Shown: positions 20,518 through 29,365, counted from the stretch's first letter. The stretch: 45,145 nt of DNA from Marinobacter algicola DG893 (GCF_000170835.1 NZ_ABCP01000029.1:1-45145), one strand, 5' to 3'. A program made the numbers and translations. Notes: a model not told the origin generated them from the letters alone.

Positions 20518-21921
20518 CTACAAAAGCTGATCAAGTGCCCAGTAGAGCGGATTGAACGGCTTGTTGTAGTCAGCCTGCTGATCGCTTTCAGAGGCCTGCA
20601 TCACAGCACCGCTTCCGTTCAACACATTGGCCACAAAATCATCCAGCTCCAGCCCCGCCTCCTGAATGTCTGAGTTGGCGAACTCGATGATTGTGGTGCA
20701 GTGGCTCTCGTTCACATCGCGGAACCATGGCAGGTAATAGCCAAAGTTATTCAGGTTGGACAGGGTACCCTTCAGGCGTTCTGTATCCGTATACCAGCGT
20801 TCGTGGATCAACGCCTCCTTGGCAGCCTGATTCGGCGCATTTTCGATTTCCGGATAGAAACGCTCGTAAGAATAGGAGGAGTAATTCAGATCCTGCCAGA
20901 AATGCGTATGCCCCATCCGATCATTCGGTAGCTCCGCAGAAAGAGCCGTATACAATGAGCCGAGATCGTTCAGGTTCATCAGTGGTAGCCCGTCGCTGAG
21001 GTATTCCAGCGGACCATTGGGCTGGTCCAGCCCCCAGGCATCACGGATAAACGACTGCAGCAGTACCGAAGGATAAACCTCTGGATCGGCTCCGGAAGGC
21101 GCACTGAAAGCTGGCCCGGAGTCGTTGATCATGTACCCCCGATTTGGCTCCATATCGCGGCGGGTCGGGTGATAATTGGTCAAACTGCCCAGGCCGCCGG
21201 CACTGCATCCAGTTGTGAGCAATTGCTTCGGCCGCTGCAGATTGTCCTTCACCCATGAAATGGCTGCACGGGTGTTGCGAAGACCATTGTGATGCCAGAT
21301 CAGAGGCTCCGCTTCACCCTCTGGATCTTCATACACGGCCACCTTGTCACCAGAGTAGACATCCCCCGTACAGTAAGGGATATAGACCATGTTCCAGTTT
21401 TGGGTCTTGACCGATGTCAGTGGATTCAGGCGCACCACAAACGGGCTGACCAGGCTGGCGCTCGGGTTCGTCAGGCTCATATAGTCATCGGGAATTCCGT
21501 CCGGATTGCGCGCTCCCCGAATCCCTGTCTGGCCAGAGCAGCTTTCATAGTCCCAGCAGGCGCCGCCCCCTTCCAGATAGATAATCGTATTACTGGTATT
21601 CGGCACCCGGTTCACAAAGAACTTGTATTCAGAGCCGTTACCACAAACAGCACCGGTTTCGGGCGCCAGAGGAATGGTTTGCCAGGCGTAATAGTTGCCC
21701 GGCGAAAAACCATCGTTGAACCCCGGCGGGTTGGCAAGCAAGGGGTAGTCACCCTGACGCTGAGCTGCAGTAACCGGGTTATCCGCTGCCGGTGGATTAA
21801 CCAGATTCCCGAGCGTTCGCCAGAAACCATAGTCACCCAGTTCGGCCATCGCCGGGCCTGTTACGCCCAGTAGAATAAGAACAGCTAGCAGTTGGTTCTT
21901 GATGCTCGTTTTCACAGGCAT
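20518..21921 (-). CDS. Pectinacetylesterase-family secreted hydrolase
   Basis: This is a secreted serine esterase of the pectinacetylesterase/Notum alpha/beta-hydrolase family (467 aa). A signal peptide ends near GPAMA/ELGDYG. The family hallmarks are IIYLEGGGACWDYESCSG (oxyanion loop) and the nucleophile elbow TTGCSAGGLGSL. The catalytic His probably lies in the VNESHCTTIIEFAN region. A marine bacterium may use such enzymes on acetylated polysaccharides, but the substrate cannot be told from sequence. A TCCCTCC-type ribosome site precedes the ATG. Confidence 0.85.
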   Translation of the reverse strand: MPVKTSIKNQLLAVLILLGVTGPAMAELGDYGFWRTLGNLVNPPAADNPVTAAQRQGDYPLLANPPGFNDGFSPGNYYAWQTIPLAPETGAVCGNGSEYKFFVNRVPNTSNTIIYLEGGGACWDYESCSGQTGIRGARNPDGIPDDYMSLTNPSASLVSPFVVRLNPLTSVKTQNWNMVYIPYCTGDVYSGDKVAVYEDPEGEAEPLIWHHNGLRNTRAAISWVKDNLQRPKQLLTTGCSAGGLGSLTNYHPTRRDMEPNRGYMINDSGPAFSAPSGADPEVYPSVLLQSFIRDAWGLDQPNGPLEYLSDGLPLMNLNDLGSLYTALSAELPNDRMGHTHFWQDLNYSSYSYERFYPEIENAPNQAAKEALIHERWYTDTERLKGTLSNLNNFGYYLPWFRDVNESHCTTIIEFANSDIQEAGLELDDFVANVLNGSGAVMQASESDQQADYNKPFNPLYWALDQLL

Positions 21922-22296
21922 CCCTCCTTGATTGTTGTTATTGGGGTGTAGGCAATCGTCGTGCTCAACCCCTGAACCGAAACTAGACGTGACACTCTGT
22001 CATTTCAACAAAAGCCCGTAGAACAATTTGTCCTAAAAAATGACAGGTAATAGCGTTGTCGGAAAACATAAAGGAAATGATTGAATTGGAGAGAACCGCC
22101 CACCCCATCGCTTACTTAATATTGGCCCAATGGGACTAAAAGCACGTTCATCACGACATAAAACGTAACAATTTGCCACTGTTTAGAAACTAAGCTTCTG
22201 AAATAAAATGAATATTCAGGCAATAACTGGCAGACAGCGTTCAACATCAGGCGACTGTAATTCCATTAATCCGCGATTATATTAAGCGAGTCTTCG
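21922..22296. other. Divergent intergenic region, AT-rich
   Basis: These 375 bases separate the minus-strand esterase from the plus-strand GGDEF-EAL gene. No coding frame or RNA gene is apparent. The region is A/T-rich and presumably holds both promoters. A TATATT at about 22275 could be a -10 for the plus-strand gene, but its -35 is weak. Nothing else stands out. Confidence 0.4.
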
Positions 22297-24378
22297 ATGT
22301 TAGAGAGCAGTTATAATGAGGCGCTGGTCGCCTGCTCTATTATCATTGCCGTCCTTGCATCCTATACGGCCCTGAATATGGCCAGCCGTGTCTCCAGCGC
22401 ATCGGGGCGCTCTGCCGTTCTGTGGCTGATTGGTGGTTCCATCGCCATGGGCTTTGGCATCTGGTCCATGCACTTTATAGGCATGCTCGCCTTTAGCCTT
22501 CCCATCGAACTTGGCTACGACGTTCCCCTCACCCTGCTTTCATTAGTCATCGCCATTGCTTGTTCTGCGTTCGCCCTTTATCTGGTGTGTCAGGACACAT
22601 TGCCCTGGAGCCGGCTGTTATCGGGTGGTTTGCTGATGGGCCTGGGTGTAGCCAGCATGCACTACATCGGCATGGAAGCATTGCTCATGCAGCCGTACAT
22701 TTTCTATGTGCCCTGGCTGGTTGGACTATCCATCGCTATCGCCATCGTTGCGGCCACAGCAGCCCTTTGGCTGGCCTTTCGTCTGCGGGAGGAAACCAAG
22801 CGGGCCACCTTCGGCCGCATTGGCGCGTCCCTGGTTATGGGGTGCGCCATTATCGGCATGCACTACACGGGGATGGCTGCCTCCAAATTCCCGATCGACA
22901 GCTTCTGTGGCGCGGCCAACAGCGGGATCGATACAAAGTGGCTGGCGGTGCTGGTCATCATTGTCAGCCTTGCGGTGTTCGCCATTGCACTCATCGTGTC
23001 CATGCTTGATGTACGCACAAGCCGCCTTTCCAACTCACTCGATGACGCCAATAACGAACTCATCAAGCTCGCCCTGCAGGACAACCTGACCCGCATACCA
23101 AATCGCGTTCTGTTGGGCGACCGTCTGGAGCAGGCGATACACCGAGCCGAGAGAAACAACAGTGAGTTTGCCGTACTGTTTTTGGACCTCGACGGCTTCA
23201 AGGCGATCAACGACATGCACGGACATCATGTCGGAGATTCCTTGCTGAAGGAAGTCGCCAATCGCCTGCTAATAAACAAACGTGAAGGGGACACAGCTGC
23301 AAGGCTTGGAGGCGATGAATTTGTACTCTTGCTGGAGCCCAGTTCACCGGAAATTTCCGCCGTATTTGCTCAGCGGTTAATCGACTCTATAGAGCAGCCT
23401 TACGAGACCTCGAATATCCCACTTCACATTTCCACCAGTGTCGGCATCGCGATTTACCCCCAGGACGGTAAAACCGAACATGAACTGATGGTGAATGCCG
23501 ACGCAGCCATGTACCACGCCAAAAAGCAGGGCCGCAACGGCTATTGTTTTTTCGAGCACGGCATGAATGCCAATGTGCATCTACAGATGCAGATGCAGCA
23601 GAACCTGCGACAGGCCGTCAGCCGCAACGAGCTGGTTCTGCATTATCAGCCAAAATTTGTGGCCCCAGCCGGCCCCATGACTGGCCTCGAAGCCCTGCTG
23701 CGGTGGCAAAGCCCCGATCACGGATTCCTGTCACCCGATCGTTTTCTCCCGCTGGCAGAGAGCTCCGGGCTGATCGTGCCCATAGGCAACTGGGTCATCG
23801 AAGAAGCCTGCCGGCAAATGAGGGTCTGGTACGATCAGGGGCATCGTGAGTGGAGCGTGGCGGTAAACCTTTCAGCGGTTCAGTTGGAACACCATAGCCT
23901 GGTGGACGTGGTTCGCGAGGCATTGAAAAAACACTCTCTGGATCCCTCACATCTGGTGCTTGAAATCACCGAAACAACGGCCATGCGCAACGCAGAGACA
24001 AGTCTCACCGTATTGAACAAACTTTCAGCGCTTGGCGTATCCATTTCTATCGACGACTTTGGCACCGGCTACTCAAGCCTGCTCTACCTCAAACGTTTGC
24101 CAGCCAACGAACTGAAAATAGACCGCGGCTTTATTACCGAGCTGGCCCAGGATAACGATGACGAAGCAATCATCCAGGCGATCATTGCTCTGGGCAAAAC
24201 GCTGGACATGAGGATTGTCGCAGAAGGTGTTGAAACAGCCGAACAACAGGCACTACTGACCCAGCTTGGTTGCAACACCCTGCAAGGATACCTGTTGGCC
24301 AGACCTGCCCCGCCCGACGCGTTGCTTGAGAAGATTGCTCACATGACCAAACGTACGGAATCAGCTCTGGTTACTTAG
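22297..24378 (+). CDS. MHYT-GGDEF-EAL cyclic di-GMP signalling protein
   Basis: This 693-aa inner-membrane signalling protein has seven or so helices in residues 1-235. Three MHYT-type motifs (SMHFIGM, SMHYIGM, GMHYTGM) are thought to bind a metal and sense a small ligand such as O2, CO or NO. A diguanylate cyclase domain follows with an intact GGDEF at residues 338-342. The EAL phosphodiesterase domain has an intact EAL at 465-467, plus IDDFGTGYSS and ELKIDRGFI. Both active sites look complete, so the protein could make or degrade c-di-GMP. It lies just outside the integron. Confidence 0.95.
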   Translation: MLESSYNEALVACSIIIAVLASYTALNMASRVSSASGRSAVLWLIGGSIAMGFGIWSMHFIGMLAFSLPIELGYDVPLTLLSLVIAIACSAFALYLVCQDTLPWSRLLSGGLLMGLGVASMHYIGMEALLMQPYIFYVPWLVGLSIAIAIVAATAALWLAFRLREETKRATFGRIGASLVMGCAIIGMHYTGMAASKFPIDSFCGAANSGIDTKWLAVLVIIVSLAVFAIALIVSMLDVRTSRLSNSLDDANNELIKLALQDNLTRIPNRVLLGDRLEQAIHRAERNNSEFAVLFLDLDGFKAINDMHGHHVGDSLLKEVANRLLINKREGDTAARLGGDEFVLLLEPSSPEISAVFAQRLIDSIEQPYETSNIPLHISTSVGIAIYPQDGKTEHELMVNADAAMYHAKKQGRNGYCFFEHGMNANVHLQMQMQQNLRQAVSRNELVLHYQPKFVAPAGPMTGLEALLRWQSPDHGFLSPDRFLPLAESSGLIVPIGNWVIEEACRQMRVWYDQGHREWSVAVNLSAVQLEHHSLVDVVREALKKHSLDPSHLVLEITETTAMRNAETSLTVLNKLSALGVSISIDDFGTGYSSLLYLKRLPANELKIDRGFITELAQDNDDEAIIQAIIALGKTLDMRIVAEGVETAEQQALLTQLGCNTLQGYLLARPAPPDALLEKIAHMTKRTESALVT

Positions 24379-24406
24379 ATGAGCGGAGCGGCATGACGAC
24401 TGTTGG

Positions 24407-24440
24407 CATCGTTGGCAGAAGAATGCCGCTGCCAACGATG
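24407..24440. terminator. Strong hairpin between convergent genes
   Basis: A perfect 12-bp inverted repeat CATCGTTGGCAG/CTGCCAACGATG has a 10-base loop. It lies between the GGDEF-EAL gene and the convergent GFA gene and probably works as a terminator in either direction. No T-tract follows. It marks the host-side edge of the integron region. Confidence 0.6.
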
Positions 24441-24506
24441 TTGAGCTATGAAAACGACGGTGCAGATCACGCACCTGTTCGGCAAGACCGGCTCGCTATT
24501 ATTGCC

Positions 24507-24905
24507 TCAGTCGTACTCCACATGCTGAGGCAGATCATCTGTTATCTCGATCCAAGGAGCCTTGCTTCCCACAAATACATGGCGCCCTGCGTTCACTCCT
24601 GGATCAGTATCGAGTGTTCCTAGAGGGAAACCATAGATCTCGGGGGCTGCATCGAATTTGGTATAGAGACTAGAGCCGCAGTTTGAGCAGAAGCCTTTGT
24701 GCTCGCCCGGAGAAGATTCGTAGAACCTCAGCAACACCTCACCTTTGACGGTGTGCCAATCCGAGGATTGCACCTTGGCGCGGGTTCTGAACGCTGAGGC
24801 ATGAAGCTTGCGACACATTGAACAGTGACAGTTCAGAACATCGGTCAGCGGACCGTTGATTTCGTATTGAATGCCCCCGCAGAGACAACTACCTGTTTGC
24901 TTCAT
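24507..24905 (-). CDS. GFA-family zinc protein (CENP-V/GFA fold)
   Basis: This 132-aa protein belongs to the glutathione-dependent formaldehyde-activating-like family. Zinc-ligand cysteines are seen in CLCGGIQYE, LNCHCSMCRK and GFCSNCGSSLY, and the layout matches the family. Start MKQTGSC at 24905 follows AAGGAGGT. The sequence ahead of it, GTTATCA from 24929, looks like a cassette start, and an IS1182-type end abuts it exactly. No matching TGATAAC inverse core or attC palindrome is seen after the stop, so it is a cassette that has lost its attC or the fossil end of the array. The enzymatic role is uncertain in this family. Confidence 0.88.
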   Translation of the reverse strand: MKQTGSCLCGGIQYEINGPLTDVLNCHCSMCRKLHASAFRTRAKVQSSDWHTVKGEVLLRFYESSPGEHKGFCSNCGSSLYTKFDAAPEIYGFPLGTLDTDPGVNAGRHVFVGSKAPWIEITDDLPQHVEYD

Positions 24906-24929
24906 TGATGCACCTCCTTGTGTGATAAC

Positions 24930-25350
24930 GAGGCTGTAGAAAAACCCAACTCTGAGCTGTTCCCACTGCCTGATTCCTGTAAATTTTATCGCGGCCACCA
25001 ATTGGCCAACTATCGCAACTTCGGTGTTCAGCCAGCAGTTTCGGCCCTTTGACGATATCAGTGTCGATATTGCTGGCGTCCAGCGAACACACTCCCACCT
25101 ACTACTCCTCGCATCACGCCGCCAACTGCCCGTAATTCGCCAGCTTCTCAATATTGTGCACCAGGCAGTATAGCTGCCATTGGCCCTGCACTTTCTTCTT
25201 GCCCCGCAAACTGAACCGATTCAGTCGTTTGTTGGTGCCGATGTTGCCGAACACCGGTTCCACCACCGACATGCGGTGGCTGTAGATCTCTTTGCCCTTT
25301 GGGCTGTCGACCCGGTGCTTCATCCAGTCCGTATAGTTGGGCAGGCGCTT
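24930..25350. mobile_element. Truncated IS1182-family element
   Basis: The left end GAGGCTGTAGAAAAACCCAA matches the intact element at 33223, and the first 421 bases include the transposase C-terminus. At 25350 the match stops abruptly where an IS3-family element begins. The rest of the element is missing from the window. The DNA differs from the intact copy at many silent positions and strongly in the non-coding end, so it is a related but distinct element. It abuts AAC of a cassette core (24927-24929). Confidence 0.85.
25114..25350 (-). pseudogene. IS1182 transposase, C-terminal remnant
   Basis: About 78 codons from the end of an IS1182-family transposase remain (KRLPNYTDWMKHRVDSPKG through LVHNIEKLANYGQ). 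The protein sequence is nearly identical to the C-terminus of the intact transposase at 33410. The frame runs on into IS3 sequence upstream, so no functional start remains. Confidence 0.85.
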
Positions 25351-25385
25351 TGGACTTACCCCGATACACATGACACACCCCAGCC

Positions 25386-26189
25386 TCAAACGGAGGCCAT
25401 TTCAAAGGCCTCTGGGCTGACGCCACCCAGATGGGTATGACGCCGAATTCGGTTATAGAACACTTCGATGTAGTCGAACACATCCGCCTTGGCCAGGTCA
25501 CGGGTTTTGTAGATCCGCTTCCGGATACGCTCCTTTTTCAGGCTGCTGAAGAAGGATTCCGCGACGGCATTATCCCAACAATTGCCCCGACGGCTCATGC
25601 TCGGGTCTAGATTGTGGGCACGGCAGAACCGGTGCCAGTCATCACTGCCGTACTGGGAGCCTTGGTCGGAATGCACCAGCACGGTAGCTTTCGGGCGTCG
25701 ACGCCAGACCGCCATCAGCAGTGCATCCACCACCAGGCTGCGGTGCAGCGTGGGTTTCATGGACCAGCCCACCACACGACGCGAGAACAGATCGACCACC
25801 ACCGCCAGATACAGCCACCCCTGCCAGGTTCGCAAATAGGTGATATCGGTGACCCAGGACTTGTCCGGGCGGTCCACCGTAAACTCACGTTGAAGCTTGT
25901 TCGGGGTCAGGATTGACGGTCGTCCGGCAATCACCCTTGGCGCTTTATAGCCTCGCAGCGCTTTGATTTTATGCTCTTTCATCAACCGGGCGACCCGGTT
26001 CTTGCCGCAGGTTTCACCGGCTTCCCGAAGGTCCAGAAACACGCGTGGAGCACCGTAGACACCAGAGCTTCCCTGATACGACGCCAGGATCTGCGCCAGC
26101 AGCCGCTGGTTATCGATAGCTCGGTCAGATAATGGCTTATGCAGCCATTGATAAAACCCGCTGCGAGCCACCTGGAGCACGCGACACAT
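25386..26189 (-). CDS. IS3-family transposase OrfB (DDE integrase core)
   Basis: The integrase core (rve fold) is 267 aa. Catalytic acidic residues lie in WVTDITYL, VHSDQGSQY and NAVAESFFSSLKKE, in the order D, D, E. A helical N-terminal region with SGFYQWL is typical of OrfB. It normally works as an OrfAB fusion made by frameshifting from orfA at 26237. The true frame begins somewhat upstream of this ATG. The motif set resembles the IS3/IS51 groups. Confidence 0.9.
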   Translation of the reverse strand: MCRVLQVARSGFYQWLHKPLSDRAIDNQRLLAQILASYQGSSGVYGAPRVFLDLREAGETCGKNRVARLMKEHKIKALRGYKAPRVIAGRPSILTPNKLQREFTVDRPDKSWVTDITYLRTWQGWLYLAVVVDLFSRRVVGWSMKPTLHRSLVVDALLMAVWRRRPKATVLVHSDQGSQYGSDDWHRFCRAHNLDPSMSRRGNCWDNAVAESFFSSLKKERIRKRIYKTRDLAKADVFDYIEVFYNRIRRHTHLGGVSPEAFEMASV

Positions 26190-26236
26190 GGTCTTCGTAT
26201 TGAATTCGTGTCGGTGATCGTTGATGAACCGATACT

Positions 26237-26521
26237 TTACTCGGGCTCTCTGGCAAAGTACCGAGCGGCCTTTTTTAGGATATCCCGCTCCTCTTCAATC
26301 CGGCGCATCTGGGCCCGTAGCCTTAGAATCTCGCTCTTGGCTTCGACCAATTCGGCAGCCTGTTCGTCAGACTTATCCGGTTTCACGGCCTTAACCCATT
26401 TGTAGAGGCTGTGAGTCGATACTCCCAGTCGTTGCGACACTTCGGCGACGGTATAGCCCCGCTCCAGCACTTGTCGGACCGCTTCGTCCTTGAATTCAGG
26501 GGGGTAACGTTGGCTGCTCAT
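26237..26521 (-). CDS. IS3-family transposase OrfA
   Basis: This 94-aa DNA-binding protein has an N-terminal helix-turn-helix (YPPEFKDEAVRQVLERGYTVAEVSQRLGVSTHSLYKWVK). A leucine-zipper-like helix follows (EIRLRAQMRRIEEERDILKKAARYF region). It supplies terminal-repeat recognition for the OrfAB transposase. AGGAGGAATTGCC precedes the ATG. Confidence 0.9.
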   Translation of the reverse strand: MSSQRYPPEFKDEAVRQVLERGYTVAEVSQRLGVSTHSLYKWVKAVKPDKSDEQAAELVEAKSEILRLRAQMRRIEEERDILKKAARYFAREPE

Positions 26522-26541
26522 GGCAATTCCTCCTATGCTCT

Positions 26542-26621
26542 AATCATAGGCTAGGCGTGTCCACTGCACCGGGGTAAGTCCAATCATAGGCTAGGCGTGT
26601 CCACTGCACCGGGGTAAGTCC
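26542..26621. repeat. 40-bp tandem duplication of IS right end
   Basis: Two back-to-back identical 40-base units (26542-26581 and 26582-26621) each contain the IS terminal repeat ending GGGGTAAGTCC. The first unit is joined to the IS; the second abuts the cassette attC region. Confidence 0.9.
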
Positions 26622-26642
26622 AAGTCCGGTAAATGACCGTCC

Positions 26643-26745
26643 ACTAAAGCGGTGCAAGATCAGCGGCCTTTGTGTAGCGAAGCGGAGAAAAGGCCGTCCG
26701 GTGGAGGCCCATCGGGCCGGAACGAACTGCAATGACTGGTTAGAG
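26643..26745 (-). other. attC site of the 106-aa cassette (degenerate)
   Basis: Inverse core CTCTAAC on the minus strand contains the stop codon of the gene ending at 26740. The long palindromic body (CGTTCCGGCCC..GGACGGCC, then GCTTCGCTAC) is nearly identical to the attC at 35065-35165. The distal core reads CTTTAGTG instead of a GTT-type core, so recombination here is probably impaired. Confidence 0.8.
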
Positions 26746-27060
26746 TTTGTCTAGCTCCGAGATAAGCTCTTTGCGAGTCGAATCCCGAGCATCCATTGCG
26801 GCCGTCAGCTCTTGGTTCTGTTGAGTAGATAAATTTCCTGATGAGCCTGCGGCATCAATTTTTTGGTGAAAATCAAACCAGCGCTCGTACGCTTTTATGA
26901 ACGTCCTTACTCTTGAGGATACGTTTGGATTCACCTTTTCAATTTCATCGACTAATTCGCTAGCCGACTTAAGTTCAAAGTCTTCTATTCCAAGTTTTTT
27001 CGCCACAATCTGATGGACTTGATGGTAAAAAACGTGGAGATCCTCTCTTGTTAAATACAT
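26740..27060 (-). CDS. Cassette-encoded small helical protein, unknown
   Basis: I do not recognise this 106-aa protein. It is acidic, predicted mostly helical and lacks membrane or signal segments. The C-terminal third (AMDARDSTRKELISELDKL) looks like a coiled coil. GAAGGATC precedes the ATG. The TAA stop is formed by the attC inverse core. The cassette's own start core should read GTTAGAG but reads GTAGAG (27089), a one-base loss. Confidence 0.65.
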   Translation of the reverse strand: MYLTREDLHVFYHQVHQIVAKKLGIEDFELKSASELVDEIEKVNPNVSSRVRTFIKAYERWFDFHQKIDAAGSSGNLSTQQNQELTAAMDARDSTRKELISELDKL

Positions 27061-27082
27061 TCTCGATGATCCTTCTATTGAG

Positions 27083-27153
27083 ACTCTACCGCTTTGCTTT
27101 GCGGCATACCCGGGCGCAACGCAGGTACTTCCGGCAACAGCTATTGGTTATAT
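27083..27153 (-). other. attC site of the split-gene cassette (core T lost)
   Basis: Inverse core ATATAAC (27147-27153) lies about 40 bases after the gene stop. The body TGTTGCCGGA...TGCCGCAAAGC resembles the attC at 35634-35711. The distal core is GTAGAGT where GTTAGAGT is expected from the partner cassette. The essential GTT triplet is therefore broken by a single deletion. Confidence 0.8.
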
Positions 27154-27194
27154 TTATGAAGAAAGTCAAAGGTGTCGGAGAAGCATTAGCCCCT

Positions 27195-28148
27195 TTAAGA
27201 TTCGAGGGCTTTTCTTCTTGAGCCGCTTGATTCCAAGAATCGATCCGCGATTTCAGCTATATCGGGATATTTATTCCTCGAATGATGAATTGCCGACTTG
27301 GTTGGGATAACCGACTTCACAAGAGCGTCGTAATCTTCAAAAAACTCTTCGTATCCATTAAGTAAGCTTTGGGCGTCATGCGCAGCGCCCCGAACAACCC
27401 AGAAATCAAGCTCTTGGTAATGATAGAAACGTTCTTTAAAGGTCTTATCTGAATCCCATCCCCAAGCTTTCAAACTAATGGGGCCATATTTATTCTGGCT
27501 TTTTGTCAGGCAGTCCTCTGCTAAGTGATTTAGTAAAACTGCAATCGAATAAGCAGTTTGACCACTGCCTCTCGAAACTTCCAAAAGCTGTTCTTCAACT
27601 GCTGCTGCGACCAAAATATAAGCAGCAACATATTCGTTTACTTCAAGTGGAAACTGTAGAGTTTGAGGTGAGGATTCCGCAGATACCTTTGCATCGTCTA
27701 TTACGCGTCTTAGCCATTTTTCGTCTTCCGCAATTTCACTATTCGAAAACTCAGGCTCAACATGACTCAGAGCTTCTTCAACCTGCCAAGGTCTCGATAA
27801 CCGCCCCGTGTAAACCCAGTGACGTAGCTGAGCGGCAGAAAACGATTTTGTGGAGGTTGCAATTACGCCCAGAAGAGAGCTGTACTGCTCCTTTAAACGT
27901 GCATGGAGGGCAGCGCCAGTGGCATCAGCAGTATGACGCTTGTCTTTCTCCAGAGTATCTATTTGCTCACCCAAAGAACGGAGCTGCTGCCAACGTTGAC
28001 GGGCAAGGTGATCTTCAAGATTTGCAGCTCTTTCTTTTTCAGCATTCGCTCTAAACTTCGCCTTGATTGCTGCATTCCGCTGGTAAAAAGCAACCGCAAT
28101 TGCCACGAGCAAACCAAGTATACTTGCGACGCTGCCCATTGATGCCAT
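27195..28148 (-). CDS. Cassette protein, membrane-anchored coiled coil, 5' end split by IS
   Basis: The product is unknown. The 317-aa frame starts with a membrane helix (VASILGLLVAIAVAFY), then a charged coiled coil (residues 20-75) and a helical cytoplasmic domain. The ATG at 28148 is partly supplied by the last base of the adjacent IS. Upstream of the IS the cassette has GTGGAGG, an ATG and the codons for M-F-D (29368-29379). Joining the two flanks with one copy of a 4-base target restores the frame M-F-D-M-A-S-M-G. The original protein was therefore only three residues longer. Expression now depends on the IS or its promoter. Confidence 0.7.
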   Translation of the reverse strand: MASMGSVASILGLLVAIAVAFYQRNAAIKAKFRANAEKERAANLEDHLARQRWQQLRSLGEQIDTLEKDKRHTADATGAALHARLKEQYSSLLGVIATSTKSFSAAQLRHWVYTGRLSRPWQVEEALSHVEPEFSNSEIAEDEKWLRRVIDDAKVSAESSPQTLQFPLEVNEYVAAYILVAAAVEEQLLEVSRGSGQTAYSIAVLLNHLAEDCLTKSQNKYGPISLKAWGWDSDKTFKERFYHYQELDFWVVRGAAHDAQSLLNGYEEFFEDYDALVKSVIPTKSAIHHSRNKYPDIAEIADRFLESSGSRRKALES

Positions 28149-28164
28149 GACCTGCCCCCAGTGT

Positions 28165-29010
28165 TTAATCCAACTGCTCCCTAGTAATGTCCGTTACTTT
28201 TGAATCTGTTTTTCCAAGTCGGAGAGCGGAGGCAAATTCCAGGGGTGTCTGATACCCCAGGGATGAATGCGGACGCTGCTCATTGTAGTCCAATCGCCAG
28301 TTACTGATTTTCTCCCGGGCATGAGCAAGGTCCCGGAACCAGTGTTCATTCAGGCACTCATCCCGGAATTTTCCGTTAAAGCTCTCGACGTAACCATTCT
28401 GCATCGGCTTTCCGGGCTGAATCAGCTTCAGTTCAACGCCATGGCGGTATGCCCATTGATCGAGCGCTCTGCCAGTGAATTCCGGCCCCTGGTCGGTTCT
28501 AACGGCCTTCGGGTAGCCTCGGAAGGCCGCTATACCATCCAAGGTGCGGGCGACCTGTTCACCTGAAATGCCCATGGCCACGGGAATGTCGAGGCACTCC
28601 TTCGTGAAGTCATCCACAATCGTCAGGCATTTGATCCTGCGGCCGTTGGCCAAGGAATCCATCACAAAGTCCATGGACCACGTGTGGTTCGGCGCACCAG
28701 GCAACACCAATGGCTGCCGTTCGACCATCACACCTTTACGGCGCTTGCGTTTGCGGACGGCCAGGCCGGCCTCTCGGTAAAGTCGATAAACCTTCTTGTG
28801 ATTCACCTCAGCACCCTCACGACGCAGCAACTGGTGAACACGCCGGTACCCGAACCGGCGGCGCTCGAACGCAATGGCTTTGATGCGCTCTGTCAGCTCA
28901 CGCTCCTCTGGAGAGCGCTGAGACTGATATCGCATCGTTGCGCGGGATAACCCGACGAGTGAACAGGCTTTGCGCTCGGATATCGTCGTCTCCGACAGCA
29001 TGGTGCGCAC
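28165..29010 (-). CDS. IS407-group transposase OrfB
   Basis: This 281-aa integrase-core transposase carries DDE residues in [21 protein letters not shown] and [17 protein letters not shown]. The N-terminal [15 protein letters not shown] helix is typical of OrfB partners of this group. The GTG start at 29010 is nominal, since the protein is normally produced as a frameshift fusion with orfA at 29034. Confidence 0.92.
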   Translation of the reverse strand: MRTMLSETTISERKACSLVGLSRATMRYQSQRSPEERELTERIKAIAFERRRFGYRRVHQLLRREGAEVNHKKVYRLYREAGLAVRKRKRRKGVMVERQPLVLPGAPNHTWSMDFVMDSLANGRRIKCLTIVDDFTKECLDIPVAMGISGEQVARTLDGIAAFRGYPKAVRTDQGPEFTGRALDQWAYRHGVELKLIQPGKPMQNGYVESFNGKFRDECLNEHWFRDLAHAREKISNWRLDYNEQRPHSSLGYQTPLEFASALRLGKTDSKVTDITREQLD

Positions 29011-29033
29011 AGCCTCGCGCTTGTTCCCGACGG

Positions 29034-29303
29034 TTAGTACTTTCGGTTGAGGGCGGCCTTCAGGGCTTCTGTATCCAGCATGGACTCGGCCAGCAACTTC
29101 TTGAGCCGGGCGTTCTCTTCCTCAAGGGCTTTCAGGCGACGGGCTTCTGAGACTTCCAGGCCGCCATACTTCTTGCGCCAGGTGTAGAAGGTGGCATCCG
29201 AGATGTTGTACTTCCGGCACAGCTCTTTGACCGGAAGGCCGGCCTCGGCTTCCTTGAGAATGGGAATGATCTGTTCTTCGGTGAATCGCTTCTTCATGTT
29301 CAT
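29034..29303 (-). CDS. IS407-group transposase OrfA
   Basis: This 89-aa helix-turn-helix protein carries [19 protein letters not shown], then [23 protein letters not shown], and a leucine-rich helix [19 protein letters not shown]. The pattern is characteristic of IS407-group OrfA. Confidence 0.92.
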   Translation of the reverse strand: MNMKKRFTEEQIIPILKEAEAGLPVKELCRKYNISDATFYTWRKKYGGLEVSEARRLKALEEENARLKKLLAESMLDTEALKAALNRKY

Positions 29304-29365
29304 CGTCCTCTCTGGTGATGAACATTACTAAGATCAGGATGGATTAGAAAGTTGGGTGCAGGTCA

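Larger units (their letters stand above)
25351..26622. mobile_element. IS3-family insertion sequence with duplicated right end
   Basis: The terminal inverted repeats begin TGGACTTACCCCG at the left (25351) and, reversed, at the right (26582). They hold an orfA/orfB pair. The last 40 bases of the right end (26542-26581) are repeated in tandem (26582-26621), giving two copies of the terminal repeat. The flanks do not show a matching 3-base target duplication: the left flank is a broken IS1182 element and the right flank is a cassette attC. A deletion on one side is the likely cause. Confidence 0.85.
28148..29365. mobile_element. IS407-group (IS3 family) insertion sequence
   Basis: The 1218-bp element has ends TGACCTGCCCCCA and, reversed, TGACCTGCACCCA. 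Further shared blocks are TAATCCA and TAGTAATGT. It holds orfA and orfB on the minus strand. Flanking 4-base sequences are TGTC and TGGC (minus strand), an imperfect match to the 4-base duplication known for the IS407 group. It splits a cassette gene immediately after the third codon. Confidence 0.9.

Noticed and set aside
24407..24440. Hairpin considered as the attC of the GFA cassette
   Set aside because: It lacks the TGATAAC inverse core that would match the GFA cassette start, and its arms pair perfectly.
24906..25151. Upstream extension of the GFA protein
   Set aside because: The extension is encoded by the truncated IS1182 end and has no GFA character; AAGGAGGT precedes 24905.
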